64,000 nucleotides of DNA from Hymenobacter lapidiphilus (GTDB lineage: Bacteria; Bacteroidota; Bacteroidia; Cytophagales; Hymenobacteraceae), in NCBI RefSeq assembly GCF_013377885.1, contig NZ_JABKAU010000020.1:1-64000 (forward strand). The letters run 5' to 3'. The notes under the pieces were generated by a model. The model was not told where the DNA came from, made no database searches, and saw only the letters and a program-made list of their open reading frames with translations. A program made the translations under genes and the position numbers. Of the stretch, positions 53,818-61,735 are shown in pieces (position 1 is the first letter of the stretch; every line of letters starts with the position of its first letter).

Positions 53818-53918
53818 GAACGTCATTCAGAGCGCAGCGAAGAATCTCGCGTGCTGCTGTTGGCTCACTATGGTAACGTCAGCATGCGAGATTCTGCGCT
53901 GCGCTCTGAATGACGTTC
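53818..53918. repeat. Intergenic palindrome, GAACGTCATTCAGAGCGCAGCG type
   Basis: 33-base arms (53818-53850 and 53886-53918) pair with about one mismatch. It closely matches the arms at 33480-33577. Confidence 0.92.
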
Positions 53919-53939
53919 TTTTCCTGGTCCCTAACTACT

Positions 53940-55010
53940 CTACCAATTGGCGCGGCGCAGCCGCTCGGGCTGCAGCACCCGGATGTCGCGGTTGGTGAGC
54001 CCGATGCTGCCGTCCTGGCGCAGCTCGCTCAGAATGCGGCTCAGCGACTCGGGCGCGGTGCCGATGAGGGAGGCCATGTCTTCGCGGGAGAGCTGGATGA
54101 GGGGCGCGGCCTCGGGGTGGGCGGTGGCTTGCTGCTCGTGCAGGCGCAGCAGCGTGTCGGCCACGCGCTTGCGCAGCGAGTTGTAGGCCATATCGAGCAG
54201 CAGCTGCTCCTGCTCGCGCACGCGGCCCGCCAGCAGCCGCACAAACTGCCGGCCCACCTCGGGGTTGCGCAAAAGCAGCTGGGTGAAATCGGTGGCCGGA
54301 ATGTAGCGCAGCACTGTGTCGTCGAGCGTCAGGGCCGAGTCGTGGTGGGCGGTGTGTTCGAGCAGGGGCTGGTAGCCGAAAAAGTCGCCGGGTCCGTAGA
54401 GGCCGGTAATCAGCTCTTTGCCGGCGGCGGTGGTTTTGGTGGTTTTCACCCGGCCCGCTTCCACGAAATACAGGCGAGTGGCCTCGTCGCCCTCGGTGTA
54501 GATAATCTGCTTGCGGGGCAGCTCGTGGGTGCGACGGTCGGCGGCCAGGCTTTCGAGCGTATCGAGGCGGCCCACGGCCTGGGCGTCGTGCAGAAAGGAA
54601 TCGAGGCCGGCGGGCGTGGCCTCGTACTCGGGCCGCAGCTGCTCGAAGCGGGCCAGCCGGCCGGCCACGGCGTTCAGGAGCTCGTTGCTGTCGAAGGGCT
54701 TGGTCAGGTAGTCATCGGCGCCCAGCTCCATGCCTTTGCGCAGGTCCTGGCGCTCGGTTTTGGCCGTGAGGAAGATGAACGGAATGCCGCGCAGCTCGGG
54801 GTTTTGGTTGAAGATGTGCAGCACCCCGTAGCCGTCGAGCACGGGCATCATAATGTCGCAGATAACCAGGTCGGGGCGGGTGGCCAGGGCCTGCTCCACA
54901 CCCAACTTGCCGTTGGCCGCCGTCAGCACCCCGTAGCCGGCCAGCTCCAGCAGCTCGGCCGTATTCTCGCGGATAAAATCGTGGTCCTCAATCAGCAGAA
55001 TGGTTTTCAT
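53940..55010 (-). CDS. Response regulator with Crp/FNR output
   Basis: 356 aa hybrid transcription regulator. A CheY-like receiver (about 1-120; acidic pair E8/D9, phospho-acceptor D52 in ICDIMMPVLDGY, K104 in LTKPF) is fused to a cyclic-nucleotide-type effector domain (about 140-255, GDEATRLYFVEAGRVK) and a Crp-type winged helix (about 275-345, SREDMASLIGTAPESLSRIL). It should bind DNA when phosphorylated or ligand-bound. It overlaps the upstream histidine kinase gene by 23 bases, so the kinase is its likely partner. Neighbouring globin and cco genes make it a candidate oxygen/redox regulator. Confidence 0.9.
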   Translation of the reverse strand: MKTILLIEDHDFIRENTAELLELAGYGVLTAANGKLGVEQALATRPDLVICDIMMPVLDGYGVLHIFNQNPELRGIPFIFLTAKTERQDLRKGMELGADDYLTKPFDSNELLNAVAGRLARFEQLRPEYEATPAGLDSFLHDAQAVGRLDTLESLAADRRTHELPRKQIIYTEGDEATRLYFVEAGRVKTTKTTAAGKELITGLYGPGDFFGYQPLLEHTAHHDSALTLDDTVLRYIPATDFTQLLLRNPEVGRQFVRLLAGRVREQEQLLLDMAYNSLRKRVADTLLRLHEQQATAHPEAAPLIQLSREDMASLIGTAPESLSRILSELRQDGSIGLTNRDIRVLQPERLRRANW

Positions 55011-56601
55011 AGGGGATGATTAGCGTAACGGTGGTGCCCCGGCCGAGCTGGCTTTCCAGGTCGACGGTGCCGCCCATCAGCTCGGCGTAGCGGCCCACAA
55101 TGTAGAGGCCCAGGCCGGTGCCGGGCAGGTTGCTGACGCTGCGGGCCCGGAAAAACCGCTCGAATAGATGCTGCTGGTCTTCCTCGGAAATACCCACGCC
55201 CTCATCTTCGATGCGCAGCGTGAGCCAGTTGCCGGCGCAGCTCGCGTGCAGGCGCACCACAGTTTCTTCGCCCGAGTACTTGAGGGCGTTGGAAAGCAGG
55301 TTGACCAGGATTTTGCGCAGCAGCGACGTGTCGAGCCAGATGTCGTGGGGGCAGGCGCTCAGGTCGGGCTCGATGCGCTGGCCGGGCTTGTGCAGGCCCT
55401 GCACATCGAGCATGGTGCCCTCAACGAGCGTGGGCAGGTGCAGGCGGGCAGCGCGGGCTACCACCCGGCCCTCCTCAATCCGGCCCACCGACAGGAACTC
55501 CTCCAGAATATCGTTGAGGTGATTGACCGACTGCCGGATGCGCTCCAGGTGACGCAGGCGTTTGGGCTGCTGCTCGGCGGCTGGGTACTGCTCGATGAGC
55601 GAGGCCGAGGTGAGCACGGCCGTAAGTGGGGTCCGGAACTCGTGCGAAGCCATGCTCACGAAGCGCGACTTAAGCTCGCCCAGCTCCTGCTCGGCGGCCA
55701 GGGCCTTGGCCAGCTCGTCTTTGCGTTGCTCCAGCTGCTCCAGCGTGCTCAGCAGGGCGTGGGTGCGGTCGGCCACCTTCTGCTCCAGGTCGGCGTTGAG
55801 GCGCTCGACGCTCAGGCGCTCGGCCACCAGTGCCTGCCGGGCCTGCCGCTTTTCGGTTACATCGAGGATGTAAGACACCACGTGCAGCTCGTCTTCGAGG
55901 TGAAAATAGCTCAGGCTTACTTCTACCGGAAACACCGAGCCGTCGGCGCGCTGGCCTTCTAAGTCGCCGCGGTGGGCACTCATCGAGCGCACCTGCGGGT
56001 CGGCGTTGAAGGATTCGCGCAGCCGCTGGTGGTTGCGGCCGGGCGCCATCGGCACCAGCGCATCAATCCCGATGCCCGGCAGCCCCTCGGGCGGGTAGCC
56101 GAACTGCTGGTGCGCCATGCGGTTGGCCGATATAATGGCGCCCGCCCGGTTGCAGACGATAATGCCGATAGTGGCGTGCGACACCACGGCCTCGAAGCGG
56201 CCGTGGCTCTGGGCCAGCGCCTGCTCGGCCCGATGCAGGCGCTCGGGCTGCGAGCAACCGGCCGGCCGCACGGGCTGCAACTGCAGCAGCAGCGGCGCGG
56301 CCGGGTCGTGGGGGACTACGTGCTGGAGTACTAGGCGGGCTGCAAAACCGGGGGCACCGGGGCGGCCGAGCTGCACGGTGGCCTCGGCGGTGCCGTTGCG
56401 GCGGGCCTCCGCCAGCAGGGCAGGCCACTCGGGCGGTAGGGGCGGGGTCGGCAGAGCCAGCAGCTCGGCTTCGGAACTGTAGCCCAGCAACTGCACCCCG
56501 GCCGGGTTCACGCGCAACAGCCGGCCGGTAGCCGGGTCGGCCAGCCCCGCAAAGTCGGGGGTTTGGGTGAGTAGCAGGTCGGCCAGGGCACTAGAGAACA
56601 T
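54988..56601 (-). CDS. PAS-domain sensor histidine kinase
   Basis: 537 aa cytoplasmic kinase without membrane segments. Two PAS-like regions (about 10-110 and 133-250), a coiled coil (about 255-310), a HisKA domain with the phospho-acceptor H320 (ASHEFRTPLTAV) and an HATPase_c domain (about 415-530, NLLSNALKYSGEE, LPGTGLGLYIVGR). The second PAS resembles the FixL type: LFGYP-like FGYPPEGLPG, then VPMAPGRNHQRLRES with H191 at a position comparable to the FixL proximal heme histidine. It overlaps the response-regulator gene by 23 bases. Confidence 0.92.
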   Translation of the reverse strand: MFSSALADLLLTQTPDFAGLADPATGRLLRVNPAGVQLLGYSSEAELLALPTPPLPPEWPALLAEARRNGTAEATVQLGRPGAPGFAARLVLQHVVPHDPAAPLLLQLQPVRPAGCSQPERLHRAEQALAQSHGRFEAVVSHATIGIIVCNRAGAIISANRMAHQQFGYPPEGLPGIGIDALVPMAPGRNHQRLRESFNADPQVRSMSAHRGDLEGQRADGSVFPVEVSLSYFHLEDELHVVSYILDVTEKRQARQALVAERLSVERLNADLEQKVADRTHALLSTLEQLEQRKDELAKALAAEQELGELKSRFVSMASHEFRTPLTAVLTSASLIEQYPAAEQQPKRLRHLERIRQSVNHLNDILEEFLSVGRIEEGRVVARAARLHLPTLVEGTMLDVQGLHKPGQRIEPDLSACPHDIWLDTSLLRKILVNLLSNALKYSGEETVVRLHASCAGNWLTLRIEDEGVGISEEDQQHLFERFFRARSVSNLPGTGLGLYIVGRYAELMGGTVDLESQLGRGTTVTLIIPYENHSAD

Positions 56602-56835
56602 GGAGCAGGCTTATTGATGCGGGAAGCTCCGTTTCGGATGTTCTGGAGCAGCGGAGCGAGGAGCCAGGCGACACGGCGGGGCGGCTACCTTGTGGGTAGG
56701 TGAAAGACAAAGTTCGGCAAAAAAGCACGGGGCCGTTCTTTCTGAGGAAGGTCAAGCGGCGGGCTAACAAACCTCATAGAGTGGGAGCCGGTCCGGCCGG
56801 TACTTTTACAACTCCTACGCTACCCGCTTCACCTT

Positions 56836-57147
56836 ATGGCAGTTGTTGCTTCTCCTTCTACGCTGGTGCCCGAGGCCACCGTGCTACTGGTGCTGCTGCC
56901 CCCGGCGGTGGCGGGCCAGGCGCCGGCCCTGAGCATTGGGGCGCTACGGGCCCTGCAGGCCCGCTTGGGCCCGGGGGTGCGCGTGCTGCGGGTTGATGAA
57001 GCCAGCCACCCAACCGTAGTGCGCAGCTTCAGCGGGCAGCCGGCCACCTTACCGGCCTGCGTGCTGGTGCGCCAGGGCGTGGAGCTGTGGCGCCAGTCCG
57101 GCCTGCCCCAGGCCGAAATCATCGAAGCCCGGCTGCGGCAAGGGTAA
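56836..57147 (+). CDS. Small thioredoxin-like protein without active-site cysteines
   Basis: 103 aa. Secondary structure pattern and the C-terminal block TLPACVLVRQGVELWRQSGL fit a thioredoxin fold, but the usual WCxxC is missing and only one cysteine (C75) is present. Function unknown. It is transcribed away from the histidine kinase, 234 bases apart; that gap shows no promoter box or repeat I can name. Confidence 0.6.
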   Translation: MAVVASPSTLVPEATVLLVLLPPAVAGQAPALSIGALRALQARLGPGVRVLRVDEASHPTVVRSFSGQPATLPACVLVRQGVELWRQSGLPQAEIIEARLRQG

Positions 57148-57181
57148 TTCGGCTGCCTGTGGTTGGTAGGGCCGCCATTTT

Positions 57182-57200
57182 TCGCTTCGCTCTGAATGAC
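57182..57200. repeat. Half palindrome end, GTCATTCAGAGCGAAGCG type
   Basis: A single right-arm end (TCGCTTCGCTCTGAATGAC) with no partner arm nearby; probably a remnant. Confidence 0.6.
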
Positions 57201-57214
57201 AGCCTTATTGATAG

Positions 57215-57520
57215 CTACCGGTAAATAAGCACCTGAGCCGCCTCGGGGCAGTGCAGGCTGTGCAGGGCCCCGGCGGGGAAGATGACATAGTCGCCGGCGA
57301 CGCAATGGCGGGTCTGGTCGAGGACGGTGATGTCGAGTTCTCCGCTGAGCACGACCACAAAAACATCGTGCGGGGCGTGGTGGGGCGCCATACCCTGGCC
57401 GGGGCCAAACTGCTTGTGGATGACGGTATGGCCCTCGCGGCGCAGTAGTACGTGCGTGGTGGTGTCGGGCTGGGGGTGGGGGTGGGGGCCCGCCAGCAGG
57501 CTTCCGGAGGTGACTTCCAT
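57215..57520 (-). CDS. Small cupin-domain protein
   Basis: 101 aa single-domain cupin. The metal-binding motif region is APHHAPHDVFVVVLSGELDI, followed by the second motif PAGALHSLHCPE. Function unknown. It lies between the globin and the kinase/regulator genes, with 15 bases separating it from the globin gene upstream, so the two are probably cotranscribed. Confidence 0.82.
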   Translation of the reverse strand: MEVTSGSLLAGPHPHPQPDTTTHVLLRREGHTVIHKQFGPGQGMAPHHAPHDVFVVVLSGELDITVLDQTRHCVAGDYVIFPAGALHSLHCPEAAQVLIYR

Positions 57521-57535
57521 GAGGAAATGGGTTGG

Positions 57536-57931
57536 TTAGAGAATAGAAAGCGGATTGTTCACGGTTCGCATGCGGGTTTCGAAGACGTGGGCAATGTTGC
57601 CGGCGCGCAGCTTGGCCTCCTGGGCCACCGCGCCGGCAAACAGCGCATCGACGGTGCGGCAGAACAGGTGCAGCCACTGCTGGAAATGGCCGCTGCCGAT
57701 GGGTAGCGGGATATGCTTGGCGAAGGGCTGGCCCTGGTAGCGGTTGGTATGCAGCAGCAGGCCGCTCCAGAAATCGTACATGCGCGGCAGGTGGGCGGCC
57801 CAGTTCACGTGGGCCACGTCGTTGAAAACGGGCCCCAGCAGCGGGTCGGCATTCACGCGGTCATAGAAACTATCGACCAGCGCCTTGATGTCGGCTTCGG
57901 TCTGGATATCGGGCAGGGTATCGGACGTCAT
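57536..57931 (-). CDS. Group III truncated hemoglobin
   Basis: 131 aa. Heme protein binding O2 or NO. Signs of trHb group III: opening ADIKALVDSFYDRVNADPLL, FWSGLLLHTNRYQGQPFAKH with the probable proximal histidine H73, and a downstream SGHFQQWLHLF. Located upstream of a cupin gene and near cco genes. The start is the ATG at 57931; a longer frame would add about 33 unrelated residues. Confidence 0.9.
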   Translation of the reverse strand: MTSDTLPDIQTEADIKALVDSFYDRVNADPLLGPVFNDVAHVNWAAHLPRMYDFWSGLLLHTNRYQGQPFAKHIPLPIGSGHFQQWLHLFCRTVDALFAGAVAQEAKLRAGNIAHVFETRMRTVNNPLSIL

Positions 57932-58069
57932 GGGCGGGGAGGTATTGGGCCTTAGTGGATGTAGTGACGCATCTGGGCGTCCGGGCGTTGAACGATGGGC
58001 CTTGGCAATGCCAGCAGCAATGAGCCGCAAAGATGCGTGTCTGCGTAGCGCCGACGCCTGCGCCGTAAC

Positions 58070-58546
58070 TCAAGCGGCCTGCCGGAGACGCCAGGCCTGG
58101 GCCGGCCGACTCAGCAACATAAAAGCGCGGTTGGCAGTGCCCAGCAGCAACAGCAGCTTAAATACTTCGGCTCCGATATACATATGGTGCAGACTGCTGG
58201 CGGGCGGCGTTTTGCCGGCCAGCAACGCCAGCGCCCGCACGTCGACGGCCGGCAGCAGCCACAGCGTCTGGGCGGCCAGCACGGCGGCCAGCAAACTCAG
58301 CGGCAGCGCCAGGTTCAGTGGCACCTTCAGCCGGAACGCGGCCACGATGGCCAGCACTGCCAGGCCGATTTCCACCTTGTTGAGGGCCTGAAATACGATG
58401 CGGCCGATGCCCAGCCCCAGTGGAACGGTAATGCCCGGCGCGGTAAACTTCAGCGGCGCTTCCAGAAAGGAAATTCCCGCCACCAGCCCCGCCCAAAATA
58501 ACAGCGCCGCCACCAGCAGAAACGACCAGAAATGACGAGAGAACAT
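58070..58546 (-). CDS. Four-helix membrane protein of unknown function
   Basis: 158 aa with four hydrophobic segments (about 5-27, 50-70, 75-95, 125-145). Histidine in SSLHHMYIGAE and the acidic SFLEAPLKFTAPG are the main polar features. It may belong to a DUF4149-like group; I am not sure. The longer frame to 58678 translates the GC-rich palindrome, so the start is the ATG at 58546. Confidence 0.7.
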   Translation of the reverse strand: MFSRHFWSFLLVAALLFWAGLVAGISFLEAPLKFTAPGITVPLGLGIGRIVFQALNKVEIGLAVLAIVAAFRLKVPLNLALPLSLLAAVLAAQTLWLLPAVDVRALALLAGKTPPASSLHHMYIGAEVFKLLLLLGTANRAFMLLSRPAQAWRLRQAA

Positions 58547-58563
58547 GGACTTTGGAGAATGAG

Positions 58564-58671
58564 CGGTGTAGGGGCGGGGCTTGCCCCCGCCCGCCGTTAA
58601 AACGATTATCGTTGAACGAGTACCGTTGAAACGGTGCGCACGGCGGGCGGGGGCAAGCCCCGCCCCTACAC
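58564..58671. repeat. GC-rich palindrome, GTAGGGGCGGGG family
   Basis: Perfect 33-base arms (58564-58596 and 58639-58671). Located between the divergent membrane-protein gene and the copper ATPase gene. Confidence 0.93.
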
Positions 58672-58886
58672 CGTTCAACTAAGCAAAGGTGCCGGCCAAA
58701 CGGTGCGGGTGCCCTGACGCAAATCAAACCCCGGCATGAGGTTGGTCATCGGAGGGCGGCGGGGGCGGGGCGAGCTTTGTAGAAAGCACCGGCGGGCAAC
58801 TTCGCAGTTCTGCCGCCGCGTGCTTATCAGCCCCAGCCGATAGAAAAAAGCCAGCCGCTAAAAACTATCCGCTAACAGCTCAACCT

Positions 58887-61373
58887 ATGCCCACTGTTCT
58901 CGAAGAAGCCACCGCCGCCGCCGTTGCCTGCGCCCACTGCGGCGACGCCTGCCCGTCCGAGCCGTTGGAGCTGGCCGGCTTGCCCTTCTGCTGCGCCGGC
59001 TGCTGCACGGTGTACGAGCTGCTGGCGGCCAACAACCTCTGCACCTACTACAACCTCGATGAGCGGCCCGGCCTCAAAATCAAGGAAGTGGAGCTGCCCG
59101 GTCGCTTCGATTACCTCGACTCGGAAACCGTGCAGGCCCAGCTGCTGAGCTTCCGTTCGGAGCAGCGCGCCCGCATCACCCTGAGCGTGCCTCAGATGCA
59201 CTGCACCTCCTGCATCTGGCTGCTGGAGCACCTGCCCAAGCTCAACCCCGGCATAGCAGAGGCGCGGGTGCAGTTTCTGCGCAAGGAAATCACCATTACT
59301 TACCTGACGGCCAGCACTGGGCTTAAAGACGTGGTGGCCCTGCTGGCCTCGGTGGGCTACGAGCCCCAGATTACGCTGGCCGAGCTGGGTGCCCAGCCCC
59401 ACCGCGCCAGCCGCACGCTGTATTACCAGCTCGGGCTGGCGGCCTTCGCCTTCGGCAACGTCATGCTGCTGGCGCTGCCCGACTACTTCTCGTTCGTAGA
59501 GGATTTGCAGGCCGGGTTCGGAGGCTTTTTTGGGCTGCTGAGTTTAGCGCTGGCGCTGCCGGTGCTGCTGTATAGTGCCCGCGACTTCTTCCGCTCGGCT
59601 TGGCAGGGGCTGCGCCAGCGCTACATTAACCTCGATTTTCCGATTAGCTTGGGCCTTGTGTCCCTGTTTGGGGTGAGTACCTGGGAGGCGCTGTCGGGCC
59701 AGGGACCGGGCTATTTCGACTCATTTACCGGCCTGGTGTTTTTCATGCTGATTGGCCGCTGGGTGCAGCAGCGCACCTACGACGCGCTGCGCTTCGACCG
59801 CGACTTTACGTCGTATTTTCCTGTGGCCGTTACCCAGCTCACCCCCGAGGGCGACAAATCCATTTCGGTGCGGGAGCTGCGGGTGGGCCACCGGATTCGG
59901 GTGCGCCACCAGGAAGTGGTGCCGGCCGACGCGGTGGTGCTGCGCGGCAACGGGCAGCTCGACTACTCCTTTGTATCGGGCGAGAGTACGCCGGTGGCGC
60001 GGGCTTCGGGCGAGCTGGTATACGCCGGCGGCCGGCAGCTGGGCGAGGCCGTGGAGCTGGAAGTGGTGCGCGAAGTCAGCCAGGGCTACCTGACGCAACT
60101 GTGGAACAATCCGGCCTTCGCCAAAGAAAGCCGCCACCTGGGCCTGGAAACCTATGCCAACCGGGTGGGCCGCTATTTCGTGGGCATTACACTGGCGCTG
60201 GCGCTGGGTACGCTGCTCTACTGGGGCCCGCGCGACCAGGCCATGATGTGGCGGGCCTTCACTTCGGTGCTGATTATTGCCTGCCCCTGCGCCCTCTCGC
60301 TGGCTACCCCGTTTGCTATGGGCACGGCCGTGCGGGTGCTGGGCCGCCACAAGTTCTACCTGAAAAACTCGGCCGTGATTGAGACGCTGGCCCGCGCCGA
60401 CACGCTGGTGTTCGACAAAACTGGTACGCTCACCGACCCCCACCAGGCAGCCGTTGAGTACCACGGCCGCCCCCTCACCGCCGCCGAACTGCGCCTGCTC
60501 ACGACGGCCGCCGCCCAATCAACCCACCCGCTAAGCCAACGCCTGGCCCGTGAGGCTGCCGGCCCGGCGCTGCCGCTGCGCCATTGCCACGAAACCCCTG
60601 GCCAGGGCCTGGCCGCCACCGCCGAAACGGGCGAAACAGTGCGCCTGGGAGCCGCCGGTTTTACAGGAAGCAGCGCGAAGCCCCAGCTTCGTGACTCGTT
60701 GAACGGTGCGGCTACAACGGCTCCTGATGGCCGCGAAGCGGAAGCTTCGCACTACCTAGATGCGCCAGAAACCCGGGTGTACGTGGCGTTTGGGGGCGAG
60801 CCGGCGGGCTACTACACCTTCCCCAACGTGTACCGCCCCGATCTGCCGGCGGTGCTGGCCGGCCTGGGCAGCCACTACCGTCTGGCGGTGCTGTCGGGCG
60901 ATACACCCGCTGAGGAGGCTCGCCTGCGCGAAATGCTGGGCCCCGATGCCGCCCTGCACTTCCGCCAGTTGCCGGCCGATAAGCTGGCTTACATTGCCGC
61001 CGAGCGCGCCCAAGGCCACACCGTAGTGATGGTGGGCGACGGCCTGAACGACGCCGGGGCCCTGCGCGCCGCCGACGCTGGCCTGGCCCTCACCGACACG
61101 CTCACCAACTTCTCGCCCGCCTGCGACGCCATCCTCGATGCAGCCGAATTCGGCCGCTTGGCCACGTTCATGCGCTTTTCGCGGGCCTGCCTGCGGGTGG
61201 TGCTGGCCACCTTCGGGCTTTCGTTCTGCTATAATGCCTTTGGGCTGGCGCTGGCGGTGCAGGGGTTATTTACGCCCATCGTTTCCGCCATTCTTATGCC
61301 CATCAGCTCGCTGAGCGTGATGCTCGTGGCCACCGTGCTGGTGCGTCGGGCAGCGTCGAAGCTGGCTCTTTAA
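58887..61373 (+). CDS. ccoI: Cation-transporting P1B-type ATPase (CcoI/FixI type)
   Basis: 828 aa. Copper-transporting P-type ATPase that supplies copper for cbb3 oxidase assembly. An N-terminal cysteine-rich domain (CAHCGDAC, C15/C18/C22; CCAGCC, C35-C40), an HMA-type domain with MHCTSC (C106, C109), eight membrane helices, the membrane copper site CPC (C466-C468), the phosphorylation site DKTGT (D510) and the hinge GDGLNDAG. A low-conservation insert lies at residues about 595-625. It starts the run ccoI-ccoS-ccoNO. A near-consensus -7 box GAGCTTTG lies at 58772-58779. Confidence 0.93.
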   Translation: MPTVLEEATAAAVACAHCGDACPSEPLELAGLPFCCAGCCTVYELLAANNLCTYYNLDERPGLKIKEVELPGRFDYLDSETVQAQLLSFRSEQRARITLSVPQMHCTSCIWLLEHLPKLNPGIAEARVQFLRKEITITYLTASTGLKDVVALLASVGYEPQITLAELGAQPHRASRTLYYQLGLAAFAFGNVMLLALPDYFSFVEDLQAGFGGFFGLLSLALALPVLLYSARDFFRSAWQGLRQRYINLDFPISLGLVSLFGVSTWEALSGQGPGYFDSFTGLVFFMLIGRWVQQRTYDALRFDRDFTSYFPVAVTQLTPEGDKSISVRELRVGHRIRVRHQEVVPADAVVLRGNGQLDYSFVSGESTPVARASGELVYAGGRQLGEAVELEVVREVSQGYLTQLWNNPAFAKESRHLGLETYANRVGRYFVGITLALALGTLLYWGPRDQAMMWRAFTSVLIIACPCALSLATPFAMGTAVRVLGRHKFYLKNSAVIETLARADTLVFDKTGTLTDPHQAAVEYHGRPLTAAELRLLTTAAAQSTHPLSQRLAREAAGPALPLRHCHETPGQGLAATAETGETVRLGAAGFTGSSAKPQLRDSLNGAATTAPDGREAEASHYLDAPETRVYVAFGGEPAGYYTFPNVYRPDLPAVLAGLGSHYRLAVLSGDTPAEEARLREMLGPDAALHFRQLPADKLAYIAAERAQGHTVVMVGDGLNDAGALRAADAGLALTDTLTNFSPACDAILDAAEFGRLATFMRFSRACLRVVLATFGLSFCYNAFGLALAVQGLFTPIVSAILMPISSLSVMLVATVLVRRAASKLAL
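60669..60758 (+). other. Repeat-like insert within the copper ATPase
   Basis: Two small hairpins of the same design, CGAAGC-CCCA-GCTTCG (60676-60691) and CGAAGC-GGAA-GCTTCG (60734-60749), lie 42 bases apart in frame in the nucleotide-binding domain. The translation is low complexity (SSAKPQLRDSLNGAA, then REAEASHYL). Compatible with a repeat element captured in the coding sequence. Confidence 0.5.
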
Positions 61374-61380
61374 GCTACAG

Positions 61381-61423
61381 GAACGATGTAGGGGCGGGGA
61401 CAAGCCCCGCCCCTACATCGTTC
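61381..61423 (+). terminator. Compact GC-rich hairpin between ccoI and ccoS
   Basis: Perfect 19-base arms (61381-61399 and 61405-61423) around ACAAG. It is a short member of the GTAGGGGCGGGG family, 8 bases after the ccoI stop; it may end or attenuate transcription before ccoS. Confidence 0.75.
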
Positions 61424-61454
61424 CTGCGACCATCACGCTCAAAAACCCTCTGCT

Positions 61455-61610
61455 ATGACCATAATCTTCCTGCTTATCGGCATCAGCCTGTTGGTGGCGC
61501 TGCTCTTTCTGGGGGCCTTTCTGTGGTCGGTGCGCTCGGGCCAGTACGACGATACCTACACGCCCTCGGTGCGGATGCTGTTCGATGAGGAAGAGCCGCC
61601 GTTGAAGTAG
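61455..61610 (+). CDS. ccoS: cbb3 oxidase maturation protein CcoS
   Basis: 51 aa. One membrane helix (about 3-24, IIFLLIGISLLVALLFLGAF) followed by the CcoS signature WSVRSGQYDD and an acidic/Pro tail. CcoS is needed for cofactor insertion into cbb3 oxidase. Start ATG at 61455, stop TAG at 61608-61610. The position between ccoI and ccoN is the canonical one. Confidence 0.9.
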   Translation: MTIIFLLIGISLLVALLFLGAFLWSVRSGQYDDTYTPSVRMLFDEEEPPLK

Positions 61611-61699
61611 GGAAGGTGTAATGGCAGATAAATAGCCTTTCCTGACGCAAATCAAGCGGACGGCTAACCGGCGTCATGCTACGCGGGGAGGGCGCGGGG

Positions 61700-61707
61700 G
61701 ACCTTTG
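61700..61707 (+). promoter_or_regulatory. Near-consensus -7 element for ccoNO
   Basis: GACCTTTG differs from TAnnTTTG only at the first base and lies 29 bases before the ATG at 61736. It supports that start over the upstream in-frame codon at 61676. Confidence 0.4.
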
Positions 61708-61735
61708 GGGCATACTCCAATTAGTCACATCCCCC

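Noticed and set aside
58547..58678. N-terminal extension of the small membrane protein
   Set aside because: It translates the GC-rich palindrome at 58564-58671; the same protein-like string appears wherever this repeat occurs.
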